DNA from: a virus
Strand: one strand, 5' to 3'
Virus record (IMG/VR): IMGVR_UViG_3300045747_000054
Span: 1-64,000 of that record
Length of the DNA: 64,000 nucleotides
Shown here: positions 6,886 to 13,020 of the stretch, one piece after another
How positions within the stretch are numbered: position 1 is the stretch's first letter
Layout: every line of letters starts with the position of its first letter
Program-made: the position numbers and the translations under genes
The notes under the pieces: generated by a model
The model's input: only the letters and a program-made list of their open reading frames with translations
What the model was told of the DNA's origin: nothing
Databases searched by the model: none

Positions 6886-7102
6886 GAATGCGTTCCAGCG
6901 CACAATTTCCAAGCTTGATCTGACCCACCTGATACTCACGGGTGCAGTCGCGACACGCGAACTCGCGAATTGGCTTGGTAGGGGCTTCACGCTCTGCCTC
7001 AGACCAATCAGAGAATTCATTGTGAGTCATACAGGCAGGGAATCCACCCCGCTCCGACATGTGATTGGTCCAGATAGCAACAGCAAGATTTACAGTTGAC
7101 AT
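6863..7102 (-). CDS. small putative zinc protein (79 aa)
   Basis: Contains CRDC near residue 49 plus other Cys/His, suggesting a metal knuckle. Acidic centre (FSDWSEAEREAP). Sits just downstream of the GIY-YIG gene. Not recognised. Confidence 0.6.
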   Translation of the reverse strand: MSTVNLAVAIWTNHMSERGGFPACMTHNEFSDWSEAEREAPTKPIREFACRDCTREYQVGQIKLGNCALERIHVGRIAK

Positions 7103-7113
7103 AATATGTTCCT

Positions 7114-7428
7114 TTAGAACGTGTTCAAAACAGGCTGAAATTCAGTGATATATTCACGTTCCAGAGCATAGGCATTCTTGCGCCCACGAATCTCTTCCAC
7201 CATCTGAATGTTCCATTCAGTGATCAACGGATATTCGCGAATCATTTCATGGAGCAACCATTCGGTGTCTTCATTGAATGCCTTGGAAAAATGGCGACGC
7301 AGACGGGTCTTTAGAGTCTTACCATATGCCTGACCGATACGTGCAGTGATACCATAGTAGGTTTCACCAGTAGGTGCGGCAATCTGGTAGACCAGATAGA
7401 CTCGATCATTACGCTTGCGGCGTGCCAT
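7114..7428 (-). CDS. GIY-YIG-type endonuclease (104 aa)
   Basis: Residues 11-26 read VYLVYQIAAPTGETYYG, matching the GIY...YIG signature (here VYQ...YYG) of the nuclease fold; conserved downstream elements are an Arg in LKTRLRRHF and a catalytic-type Glu late in the domain (YALEREYITEF). Length is that of a bare GIY-YIG domain without a DNA-recognition module. It may be a homing or repair nuclease. The first motif departs from strict GIY, so activity is not assured. Confidence 0.75.
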   Translation of the reverse strand: MARRKRNDRVYLVYQIAAPTGETYYGITARIGQAYGKTLKTRLRRHFSKAFNEDTEWLLHEMIREYPLITEWNIQMVEEIRGRKNAYALEREYITEFQPVLNTF

Positions 7429-7655
7429 TAGCCATTTACCTTTTCGTATGCAACGAAAACCACATGCGAACCGTGAACAACAACAATCGGACCCTTCTTG
7501 CTCAGAAGGCGATAGGTGTTCTCAAAGCCAGTGGCAAAGAGAATATCATACTTCTTGAGCTTGAATTCAGCAACCTCAAGATCATGCTTCATTTGAAACA
7601 CAGCACAGAATGCAGGAGTGTTCTTGATGATCGAATTGATGTCGTACTTGCGCAT
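7428..7655 (-). CDS. hypothetical protein (75 aa)
   Basis: Alpha/beta protein ending GPIVVVHGSHVVFVAYEKVNG; first gene after the promoter at 7682-7709 and overlapping the GIY-YIG start by one base. Not recognised. Confidence 0.65.
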   Translation of the reverse strand: MRKYDINSIIKNTPAFCAVFQMKHDLEVAEFKLKKYDILFATGFENTYRLLSKKGPIVVVHGSHVVFVAYEKVNG

Positions 7656-7681
7656 TTGTTTATTTCCAGAGCCTATGATTC

Positions 7682-7709
7682 ATTATACCAAATGCATGAA
7701 AGATTGCAA
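7682..7709 (-). promoter_or_regulatory. sigma70-type promoter
   Basis: Minus strand TTGCAA (7709-7704), 16-base spacer ending TGG, TATAAT (7687-7682), then GAATCATAGGCTC. Confidence 0.85.
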
Positions 7710-7737
7710 GTGAATAAATCTCAATGAATTCAATGAC

Positions 7738-7986
7738 TTAGAAGTTCTCCACCATCTTACGCATCTTGTTCTGCGCGGGAGTATGCTCGACCAGAATCCA
7801 GCAATTGTTCCACGATCCACCGAGCAGCACCTTCACGATGTCATGCGAATAGACGCTACCAGTCTCACGGTAGGTGCCCTCAACATCGACCATGCGAGTA
7901 TTGCCCTTGGCATTGTCTGCCATCGTGCCGTACCAGCCATTAGCCAGCTTGACTCGCATACCCTTCTTGATATCATTGGTCTTCAT
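7738..7986 (-). CDS. conserved phage protein, beta-barrel-like (82 aa)
   Basis: Start at ATG 7986 (MKTNDIKKGMRVKLANGW). The opening GMRVKLANGWYGTMADNA with repeated Gly and beta strands resembles a small SH3- or KOW-like barrel seen in many T4-like phages. The last gene of its unit; the stop carries the TAAGTCATTGA box. Confidence 0.7.
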   Translation of the reverse strand: MKTNDIKKGMRVKLANGWYGTMADNAKGNTRMVDVEGTYRETGSVYSHDIVKVLLGGSWNNCWILVEHTPAQNKMRKMVENF

Positions 7987-7987
7987 A

Positions 7988-8218
7988 TTAAGCAATCTCA
8001 CCTGTAACAATCTTGATCATGTCTTCCCAATGCAGCACCGCAGTGAGTTCCAGCGGCATCACTGGACGCCATGAGCCAGAATCACCACGATTCTGATCCC
8101 ACACATAGAGCCAATGCTTGGTTCCAGCGTGTTTCGGTGACATCACCTTGAACGTGCCAGAAACTCGCGCACTGTTGGGCGCGCTTGCCTTCGAAATCAT
8201 CATGTTTGTCGTTTCCAT
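7988..8218 (-). CDS. hypothetical protein (76 aa)
   Basis: Begins METTNMMISKASAPNS, then a beta-rich core with Trp (KHWLYVWDQNRGDSGSWRPV). Immediately behind the promoter at 8225-8252 with a very short leader. Not recognised. Confidence 0.65.
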   Translation of the reverse strand: METTNMMISKASAPNSARVSGTFKVMSPKHAGTKHWLYVWDQNRGDSGSWRPVMPLELTAVLHWEDMIKIVTGEIA

Positions 8219-8224
8219 GTATTA

Positions 8225-8252
8225 ATAATACCATACGTATGAAAGAATACAA
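8225..8252 (-). promoter_or_regulatory. sigma70-type promoter
   Basis: Minus strand TTGTAT (8252-8247), 16-base spacer ending TGG, TATTAT (8230-8225). Confidence 0.75.
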
Positions 8253-8400
8253 GTACAAAATGAAGAATAGAATCAATAAGTTACCGCTGTAGCCCTTGGG
8301 CATCATAGTCCTGATCCAGACTATATGATTTGACATAATAAAAATTATGTTAAATCCACCCATTCCCGTAACTCATTGATTTCCAACAGTTTTATAGTAC
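8253..8400. other. intergenic region between divergent promoters
   Basis: No convincing gene: a minus-strand frame does run across here but it continues through the promoter and into the next gene. Contains a TAAGTTATTGAT-type box (near 8271-8286, read on the minus strand) and a hairpin of AACATAAT with ATTATGTC around 8333-8356. Confidence 0.45.
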
Positions 8401-8428
8401 TTGACTATGAACACAGATATGGTATGAT
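8401..8428 (+). promoter_or_regulatory. plus-strand sigma70-type promoter
   Basis: TTGACT (8401-8406), 16-base spacer, TATGAT (8423-8428), followed by GAATCATAGAG. Spacing and downstream box match the minus-strand promoters of this region, so it belongs to the same regulon but faces the other way and has no open reading frame behind it. Confidence 0.8.
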
Positions 8429-8434
8429 GAATCA

Positions 8435-8655
8435 TAGAGTGAAGAAACAGAGAGAACTAAGAAAACACGAATGACGTAACTTTAGCCTGACCTGTACTAC
8501 TCGGGGTTTCGAGTCAAGAATGTACATAGGGCGTTGTGGATAATAACCTAAACCATGCATTAGAATCCGATAGCATGGTGGAAGACGCGGTAACAGAAAC
8601 CAGCCATAGGCAAACAGTCGGTAAACCAGCCACCTTCGGGTGGCTTTCGTTTATG
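8435..8655 (+). ncRNA. structured small RNA of about 220 nt
   Basis: A transcript bounded by the promoter at 8401-8428 and the terminator at 8628-8648, with no reasonable coding frame. Internal pairings visible: TGTAC with GTACA enclosing the hairpin ACTCG-GGGTTT-CGAGT (about 8501-8535). A GCGTT/GACGC stem encloses CCATGC with GCATGG (about 8542-8587). It does not match tmRNA, 6S, RNase P or a tRNA as far as I can judge. It is one of only two plus-strand units in 64 kb. Function unknown; it could regulate host or phage RNAs or bind a protein. Confidence 0.75.
8628..8648 (+). terminator. rho-independent terminator of the small RNA
   Basis: AGCCACC, loop TTCG, GGTGGCT, then TTCGTTT. A seven-pair stem with a stable UUCG tetraloop, followed by a T-rich tail. 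Confidence 0.85.
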
Positions 8656-8663
8656 TGTGTATT

Positions 8664-8683
8664 TTACATAATATTTAATAAGT
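8664..8683. repeat. 20-bp AT-rich repeat, inverted copy of 3494-3513
   Basis: Perfect inverted copy of the element at 3494-3513, located just after the small-RNA terminator. The segment that follows (AAAATCAGCAC) resembles the sequence after the plus-strand gene at 9843 (TTAAATCAGTGCC). Confidence 0.6.
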
Positions 8684-8697
8684 AAAATCAGCACAAC

Positions 8698-8719
8698 AAA
8701 AAATGCCCCAGAACGGGGC
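8698..8719 (-). terminator. rho-independent terminator
   Basis: Minus strand GCCCC, loop GTTCT, GGGGC followed by ATTTTTT. Ends transcription coming from the histone-like gene. A second hairpin, TGCCA-ACTC-TGGCA, precedes it at about 8722-8735. Confidence 0.85.
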
Positions 8720-8757
8720 AGTGCCAGAGTTGGCATCGTTATTCTTGCTTATTAGAA

Positions 8758-8800
8758 GATCCCGCTACTAACCTCAAATTTCCGAGGCTTTCGCGGGGTC
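8758..8800 (-). other. 3' hairpin behind histone-like gene
   Basis: Minus strand GACCCCGC pairs with GCGGGATC, enclosing a second stem (CCTC with GAGG). It is the first of three hairpins between the stop of the histone-like gene and the end of its transcript, so the mRNA has an unusually structured 3' end. Confidence 0.55.
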
Positions 8801-8858
8801 TGTTAGAGTGGAACTTTCGCGGCTGGCACAGAAACCCCCCGCTACTTGTTCCGAAACT

Positions 8859-9218
8859 TTACGCCGCCTGACTGATGAACTTCACCTTCGACGGCTTGCG
8901 AGCAGCCTTCTTGAGCGCCTTCGGAGTGCGTGCCTTCGCAGCCTTCGCAGCGACCGAAGCCTCAAGCTTCGCGAGACGCGCCTTCGCAGCCTCAAGCTTC
9001 GCGACCTTCTTCGACTCCGCAGCAGCCTTGCGAGCAGCAGTCGCAGCAAGCTTCTCAGCCTTCGCAATCGCACGGGCAAGCTTGCTGTTCTCACGATCAG
9101 CCTTCGCGGCAACCTTGAGTGCCTTCTGCGACTCACGCAGCGCCTTGAGTTTCGCCTGAACCTCGGCAAGCTCGGTCACAACCGCACTCGCCACCTTAAC
9201 AACCTTCGACTTCGACAT
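8859..9218 (-). CDS. histone H1-like, Lys/Ala-rich DNA-binding protein (119 aa)
   Basis: A low-complexity helical protein of repeated KAA, AKA and KLA units. The C-terminal half (LAKLEASVAAKAAKARTPKALKKAARKPSKV) resembles eukaryotic H1 tails and bacterial H1-like or AlgP-type proteins. Such proteins compact DNA without sequence specificity, so it could act on the phage or host nucleoid. Monocistronic: own promoter (9326-9353), structured leader and hairpin-rich 3' end. AGGAG lies seven bases before the ATG. The coding region is much richer in G and C than its surroundings, as expected for this amino-acid content. All reading frames here are open because of the repeats; only this one has a ribosome site. 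Confidence 0.85.
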   Translation of the reverse strand: MSKSKVVKVASAVVTELAEVQAKLKALRESQKALKVAAKADRENSKLARAIAKAEKLAATAARKAAAESKKVAKLEAAKARLAKLEASVAAKAAKARTPKALKKAARKPSKVKFISQAA

Positions 9219-9250
9219 ATGATTCTCCTGAATCTAACTTTAATCTAGTT

Positions 9251-9318
9251 GGGCTGGAAGATCCGCTTATACCAGTTCCCCGTAGGTTTCCGACTTCAGC
9301 GCGGGTTTCTTCCAACCC
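9251..9318 (-). promoter_or_regulatory. structured 5' leader of the histone-like gene
   Basis: In the minus-strand transcript GGGTTGGAAG (9318-9309) pairs with CTTCCAGCCC (9260-9251), a ten-pair stem enclosing about 48 bases with further GC-rich complementarity (CCGCGCTG, ACGGGG, GCGG). It starts almost at the predicted +1 and ends about 30 bases before the start codon. It may be an autoregulatory protein-binding site or an mRNA stabiliser. I do not recognise a known riboswitch. Confidence 0.6.
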
Positions 9319-9325
9319 ATGACTT

Positions 9326-9353
9326 ATAATAGCATATTGGTAGAAAGAGTCAA
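9326..9353 (-). promoter_or_regulatory. sigma70-type promoter of the histone-like gene
   Basis: Minus strand TTGACT (9353-9348), 16-base spacer ending TGC, TATTAT (9331-9326). Confidence 0.85.
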
Positions 9354-9657
9354 GTTTGAAGACACACTAAAACATTAAGAAATACAAGGAGTTACAGATG
9401 TTCAATTTTCGCTCCTGTTCACGTTACGTGAACACAATCAGTTTCTGAACACATTATGTTAAGTCGCCAGTCTAGTACAGTCTAGCAATGTATAGCCTAG
9501 TCTATCCCCATCAGGTTAGACATCCATATAGATCAGTATACACCCATAGACTCAGGATTCAAGGAAATTCATAGAAACTACAATACAATCAATCACATAC
9601 GTTTTTCATGATCCTAAATACCAGATCAGTAACTACTTGATATCATTAGGAATTCCA
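9354..9657. other. intergenic region with palindromes between divergent units
   Basis: No gene seen. Contains the perfect palindrome GTTCACG-TTA-CGTGAAC (9417-9433), likely an operator or other dimer-binding site, and several short repeats of GTCTAG/TAGTCTA (about 9469-9505). It separates the minus-strand histone-like gene from the plus-strand gene at 9658. An origin or regulatory hub is possible; no convincing plus-strand promoter for 9658 was found. Confidence 0.5.
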
Positions 9658-9843
9658 ATGGCACTCAAAGACAACAAGCATCGCGAACTATATGGCGACC
9701 TGAACCGTGTCGGCAAGGGTAGTTTGGAACCAGAAGCCTATAGAAAACTTCAAGATAAACAAACAGTTACAGACTACCATAAGTGGTTGAAAAATCAGAT
9801 AAAAGCGGCAGCAACTGCCAAGAAACCTGGACATAATAATTAA
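9658..9843 (+). CDS. hypothetical protein on the plus strand (61 aa)
   Basis: The only convincing protein gene on the plus strand. Start at ATG 9658 (MALKDNKHRELYG) because TAGGAATTCCA precedes it; the frame is open to 9637 but the earlier ATG lacks a site. Basic, helical, with a C-terminal Lys/Ala tail (KAAATAKKPGHNN). No family recognised. Its stop is followed by a TAATAAGTTAAATCAG sequence similar to the box after other units. Confidence 0.65.
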   Translation: MALKDNKHRELYGDLNRVGKGSLEPEAYRKLQDKQTVTDYHKWLKNQIKAAATAKKPGHNN

Positions 9844-9879
9844 TAAGTTAAATCAGTGCCAAATGCAACTGATTCTCAT

Positions 9880-10431
9880 TTACACTTCATGCAATTTCCG
9901 TGCCAACCTACCTGCAAACCACCCAATAGGTACAGGTTCAGACTTGAATAACTGATATTCTCTGATACCATCGTTAACCCATCGTTTTGTTGCTTTCTTC
10001 TGTGCCATTAGTGATTTTGAAGTATCACTGTGGTTTCTACCATGCATGGGATTACCAGACCCACTGCGATCCTCAGATAATTTTTGCTTAACAGCATCAC
10101 TATGCCTGTATCCTAGTGCATACTTGTTACCTATCTGTGGTGTACTGTGACTCTGCGCGACCAGTGAGTTATAGTATGGCTTCTGTGTCTTTAAAATGTT
10201 ACTGAGAGTCACAGAGGATTCACGTTCATCCGCAAAGCATCTGATAGGCTCCAGAGAGAATACAGACCCACCATAGACTCGCAAATCCTCAGAGAATGCA
10301 TTGGTACTAGGTCGCCACGTATCTTTAGCAGTTGCGGTACCCCACTCAAAATCCTCAGTGGCGTGGACACCAAAGTACTCGCGATTATTAGCGCGATTCA
10401 CTATGCGATACAGTATAAACAGGCGAATCAT
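9880..10431 (-). CDS. GIY-YIG / NUMOD3 homing endonuclease (183 aa)
   Basis: N-terminal 90 residues look like a degenerate GIY-YIG nuclease (LYRIVNRANNREYFGVHAT). Residues about 124-150 hold a NUMOD3 DNA-binding motif (GSGNPMHGRNHSDTSKSLM), and the end (KRWVNDGIREYQLF) resembles the C-terminal module of T4 Seg-type enzymes. Free-standing homing endonucleases cut related genomes and spread with flanking DNA. It lies in a quiet intergenic neighbourhood, typical for such insertions. The exact nuclease class is inferred from these signatures. Confidence 0.8.
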   Translation of the reverse strand: MIRLFILYRIVNRANNREYFGVHATEDFEWGTATAKDTWRPSTNAFSEDLRVYGGSVFSLEPIRCFADERESSVTLSNILKTQKPYYNSLVAQSHSTPQIGNKYALGYRHSDAVKQKLSEDRSGSGNPMHGRNHSDTSKSLMAQKKATKRWVNDGIREYQLFKSEPVPIGWFAGRLARKLHEV

Positions 10432-10497
10432 ATCGTTTTCCAGTAATTCTTAGAGTTATCCACTAATATGTGTGACTTGATATGTATTCTGTCTTGT

Positions 10498-10842
10498 TCA
10501 TGGCTTTGTCATTCCGTCTAGGTATTCTTGATATAGTCTGTCTAGTCCCACTTCCATTCGTTCGTTATATTGTTCTTCTGTGAATCCTTCGGTTTTCATT
10601 ATCATTTGCTTGATATTATACTCGTCTTCGACATTACACATGAATATACTCGCGAAATCCTCTTTTGACATGGCATAGGGTGTTGTTGGTATATCTACCC
10701 AATCTTTCAGGTCTATTTCGGCATATTCGCTATACTTTCCATTCTCTTTTGCCAAACGATATTCTTTCCACTCTGGACTGATATCAGTTTTCTTGTCTTT
10801 TGCCCAATTATAGTCTTTCCAGTCTGATTTGTTTTTGCTCAT
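10498..10842 (-). CDS. hypothetical protein (114 aa)
   Basis: Charged, Trp- and Tyr-rich protein starting MSKNKSDWKDYNWAKDKK, with two similar DW/EY segments near the N-terminus that hint at a short internal repeat. C-terminal helix (TEGFTEEQYNERMEVGLDRLY). Stop and start overlap neighbours. Function unknown. Confidence 0.65.
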   Translation of the reverse strand: MSKNKSDWKDYNWAKDKKTDISPEWKEYRLAKENGKYSEYAEIDLKDWVDIPTTPYAMSKEDFASIFMCNVEDEYNIKQMIMKTEGFTEEQYNERMEVGLDRLYQEYLDGMTKP

Positions 10843-11066
10843 TTGTTATACCACACAATGTGTGTCCTCTGTAGATCTATGTGATTGGAGTATACGTCAC
10901 TTGGATAGACTTCTTCATCGAAAGATGACCAAACATCCTTGGAAGTATAATCGGCATATACACCATGTCCATCATTGTCATTGAATAATCCAGAATGTAC
11001 TGCGTCTATGAATTCACCTATGGTCATGTGATCATCGTCTTTTTCTATGGGTTCTGTGGTTTTCAT
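10839..11066 (-). CDS. hypothetical protein (75 aa)
   Basis: Start at ATG 11066, which overlaps the previous stop as ATGA. Very acidic (EPIEKDDDHMTIGEFIDAV). Not recognised. Confidence 0.6.
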   Translation of the reverse strand: MKTTEPIEKDDDHMTIGEFIDAVHSGLFNDNDGHGVYADYTSKDVWSSFDEEVYPSDVYSNHIDLQRTHIVWYNK

Positions 11067-11236
11067 GGCTTGATAAACCCTGCCAATACCTCTTCTGGCA
11101 TGGAAACATAGAATGTGTCGGCTAGTGTCTTTGATACCTTTCCCTGACGTTCCAGTTGTTCGATGCAATAATAGAGTGCGGCGCGTGCCTCTTCGCTATC
11201 ATGTTCTCTGTTGTATTCATAACGATCATTTTTCAT
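11063..11236 (-). CDS. hypothetical protein (57 aa)
   Basis: Start at ATG 11236 (MKNDRYEYN), preceded by GGGAGTGAATCTGTC and overlapping the stop of a mini-ORF. Charged helical N-terminus. Not recognised. Confidence 0.6.
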   Translation of the reverse strand: MKNDRYEYNREHDSEEARAALYYCIEQLERQGKVSKTLADTFYVSMPEEVLAGFIKP

Positions 11237-11304
11237 GACAGATTCACTCCCTCTATGATCCATGTCCAATTGTTCTCTTTGGTGCCGAATTGCAGTATTC
11301 TCAT
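11233..11304 (-). CDS. mini-ORF (23 aa)
   Basis: Fits exactly between two genes: its ATG shares a base with the previous TAA (TAATG) and its stop overlaps the next start (ATGA). Sequence begins MRILQFGTKENNW. The double overlap follows the coupling rule of this genome, but at 23 residues it could be only a re-initiation bridge. Confidence 0.35.
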   Translation of the reverse strand: MRILQFGTKENNWTWIIEGVNLS

Positions 11305-11603
11305 TATATAATCCTCATTCCTACCTCTGTAAGTAAATACACTAATGCACCACCCAATGATGCCGCTAGCCAGTCAAAGAAATCTACATTGTGTACTTGT
11401 GTATTGGCAATTTTGTTTTGATACCAATCCGAGAGTTCCTTGTAGGCACCAACAATAGATGTGAATCCTAGAGAAATCAGTGGTGCATTTGAAATATGAA
11501 AATATGTGGTAATCAAAAGAATGATGGTGGCAAGAATTGCTCCATAAATCGCATGATTAGCCTTGTCTTGTGGAATCAAGGGTAGAGTGGGAAATGTGTT
11601 CAT
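11304..11603 (-). CDS. VanZ/DUF2279-like membrane protein (99 aa)
   Basis: Pattern DKANHAIYG then ATIILLITTYF, GAYKELSDWYQN and DFFDWLAASLGGALVYLL: conserved Lys-His, Lys-Glu-Asp and Asp in or beside three hydrophobic segments. This arrangement is that of small VanZ-like or DUF2279-type proteins often found in phages near lysis or accessory genes. Membrane-located; the reaction, if any, is unknown. Confidence 0.65.
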   Translation of the reverse strand: MNTFPTLPLIPQDKANHAIYGAILATIILLITTYFHISNAPLISLGFTSIVGAYKELSDWYQNKIANTQVHNVDFFDWLAASLGGALVYLLTEVGMRII

Positions 11604-11758
11604 TGTATTAGCCTCATTCCTATCTGTTTCAGTGTCAATAGTCCGACTGCCTTGATCAGACTGTCTTTCTCTTTGATTAATCTTTGATTATGCTCTATTA
11701 GCTGCCTATTGTGGCATTCGAGCGATTCGATTTTAATTATCAAATCTTTCTTTTTCAT
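11600..11758 (-). CDS. small coiled-coil protein (52 aa)
   Basis: Charged helix with heptad spacing (KKKDLIIKIESLECHNRQLIEH, no more than one Cys). Start overlaps the previous stop as ATGA and its stop overlaps the next start. Not recognised. Confidence 0.5.
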   Translation of the reverse strand: MKKKDLIIKIESLECHNRQLIEHNQRLIKEKDSLIKAVGLLTLKQIGMRLIQ

Positions 11759-11967
11759 TTTCCACCAAAAGCTTCATTAAAGCTGATATCAGCATATGAG
11801 CATATTGTTGGAACTCTCAGATCTTTGCCATTCTTGTCATATGATGGAAAATTGGCAACGAAATAGTCCATGATACATTTACCACAGACCAGTCTGCCTT
11901 CATGTGTTTCAGCCCATTCATCGTGTGTACCATGCTTTGGACACTCTAGTTCTTCATCATTACCCAT
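11755..11967 (-). CDS. small zinc-binding protein (70 aa)
   Basis: CPKHG near residue 9 and CGKC near residue 28 form a treble-clef-like Cys/His set; the rest is polar. Lies between the HD-GYP gene and the coiled-coil gene. Not recognised beyond the metal site. Confidence 0.65.
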   Translation of the reverse strand: MGNDEELECPKHGTHDEWAETHEGRLVCGKCIMDYFVANFPSYDKNGKDLRVPTICSYADISFNEAFGGK

Positions 11968-11989
11968 AATATAATCTCCTGATAATATA

Positions 11990-12565
11990 TTAATCTCTGA
12001 TCGTGTAGTTCTCTTTTCTGAACATTTTTAGCACTGTATTGGCAATCTTGCGATCATACTTCGTGCCTCTACCTTTATCTATCTCTTTCAAAGTAACGTC
12101 CATTCCTAGTCCCTTGCGATAGGGTCTGTTGGATGACATGGCTTCGATTGTGTCTGCAATGGCAAGAATCTTGGATTCCAGTAAAATCTCGTCTTCTTTC
12201 AGTCCGTGTGGATATCCACTGCCGTCCAGTCTTTCATGATGCTGTAGAATGACTGTGGCAAGATCCTTTGGATCATCGAAGTTTCTGAATATTTCATAGC
12301 CTACGTTTACATGAGTCTTGATTAGTTCATATTCGATTGGTGTGAGTTTTGATGGCTTTGCCAGAATATTCAATGGCACTGCAATCTTGCCGACATCATG
12401 TACCATTCCCATGAGTCTTAGATTGTCTGCTGCCTTTTGATCCATTCCCATGCGAAGTGCAATGTCATGCGAAAGCGTGCCGACACGATGCCCATGACCC
12501 ACTGTGTATGGATCATAGGCATCGTACATCATTAGCATTGCGTCTATGAATTTATTCGTTGACAT
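11990..12565 (-). CDS. HD-GYP domain phosphodiesterase (191 aa)
   Basis: A stand-alone HD-GYP domain: HGHR at 24-27, catalytic HD at 56-57 within HDVGK, metal ligands in THVNVGYEIF and HHERLDGSGYP (109-119, ending in the GYP triplet). Members of the family hydrolyse cyclic-di-GMP, some cGAMP, in the cytoplasm. No sensor domain is present, so activity would be constitutive. It sits downstream of the cytochrome/barrel genes. Lowering c-di-GMP would shift a host from biofilm to motile state, or it may disarm cyclic-dinucleotide defence; both are inference. Confidence 0.9.
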   Translation of the reverse strand: MSTNKFIDAMLMMYDAYDPYTVGHGHRVGTLSHDIALRMGMDQKAADNLRLMGMVHDVGKIAVPLNILAKPSKLTPIEYELIKTHVNVGYEIFRNFDDPKDLATVILQHHERLDGSGYPHGLKEDEILLESKILAIADTIEAMSSNRPYRKGLGMDVTLKEIDKGRGTKYDRKIANTVLKMFRKENYTIRD

Positions 12566-12734
12566 TGTTTGATACTTGATACTTGTCGGCTATGTCTTTG
12601 TATTGCTGTTGTTGGTCGTCATTGAGTTTGATAAGTGGATACCATGTGTGAATGCCTTCCTGATTAATATAGATGAATAGCCAGCCAGTGTCCGATATAA
12701 ATGCTGAGAATACGTCTTGTGTATTGTTATGCAT
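12552..12734 (-). CDS. hypothetical protein (60 aa)
   Basis: Start preceded by AGGAG at a good distance; overlaps the HD-GYP start by 14 bases, implying coupled translation. Aromatic beta-rich N-terminus (GWLFIYINQEGIHTWYPL) and Gln-rich helix. Not recognised. Confidence 0.6.
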   Translation of the reverse strand: MHNNTQDVFSAFISDTGWLFIYINQEGIHTWYPLIKLNDDQQQQYKDIADKYQVSNNVNE

Positions 12735-12808
12735 TTGATTTGGTCGCTCCTATGCTTTTTGTGATAGTATAGTCAGCCACCAGACATTGTTTATTAATCT
12801 TCAAAGAA

Positions 12809-12907
12809 TTATTGAGTATTGTTCCCGTCCCTTATTATTAAGACAATCATCAGCAGAATACTTAATGCTATGAGAATTGAGTAGAGTTGCATCCATCGCT
12901 TGTCCAT
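12809..12907 (-). CDS. membrane peptide (32 aa)
   Basis: MDKRWMQLYS followed by a single hydrophobic helix (ILIALSILLMIVLII) and a polar tail. Lies in the leader of the HD-GYP operon behind the promoter at 13002-13031. Weak ribosome site. Confidence 0.4.
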   Translation of the reverse strand: MDKRWMQLYSILIALSILLMIVLIIRDGNNTQ

Positions 12908-12976
12908 ATTATTTTGGTGCCCTCATACCATATTTATGTAATAGTGTGCACCGCACCACACACAGAATGCAGAAAA

Positions 12977-13020
12977 CCCGCGAATGTTAAAACTATATTT
13001 TAGTATAGCACACTCGCGGG
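12977..13020 (-). terminator. terminator hairpin overlapping a promoter
   Basis: Minus strand CCCGCGA (13020-13014) pairs with TCGCGGG (12983-12977), with a nested CTATA/TATAG stem in the loop, followed by TTTTCTG. It closes the cytochrome unit, yet the loop contains the -10 box of the next promoter. Confidence 0.65.

Noticed and set aside
8082-8363. Minus-strand open frame of 93 codons crossing 8220-8260
   Set aside because: It runs through a clear promoter and overlaps the well-placed 76-residue gene in another frame; no ribosome site.
8435-8655. tmRNA, 6S RNA, RNase P RNA or tRNA array as identity of the small RNA
   Set aside because: No tRNA-like domain, no long central bulge typical of 6S, and none of the conserved RNase P core sequences could be seen.
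8859-9218. Other open frames on both strands across the histone-like gene
   Set aside because: They arise from the repetitive Ala/Lys codons. Only the minus-strand frame with the AGGAG site, promoter and leader makes sense.
9637-9657. Longer start for the plus-strand gene
   Set aside because: The upstream in-frame codon lacks a ribosome site, whereas TAGGAATTCCA precedes the ATG at 9658.
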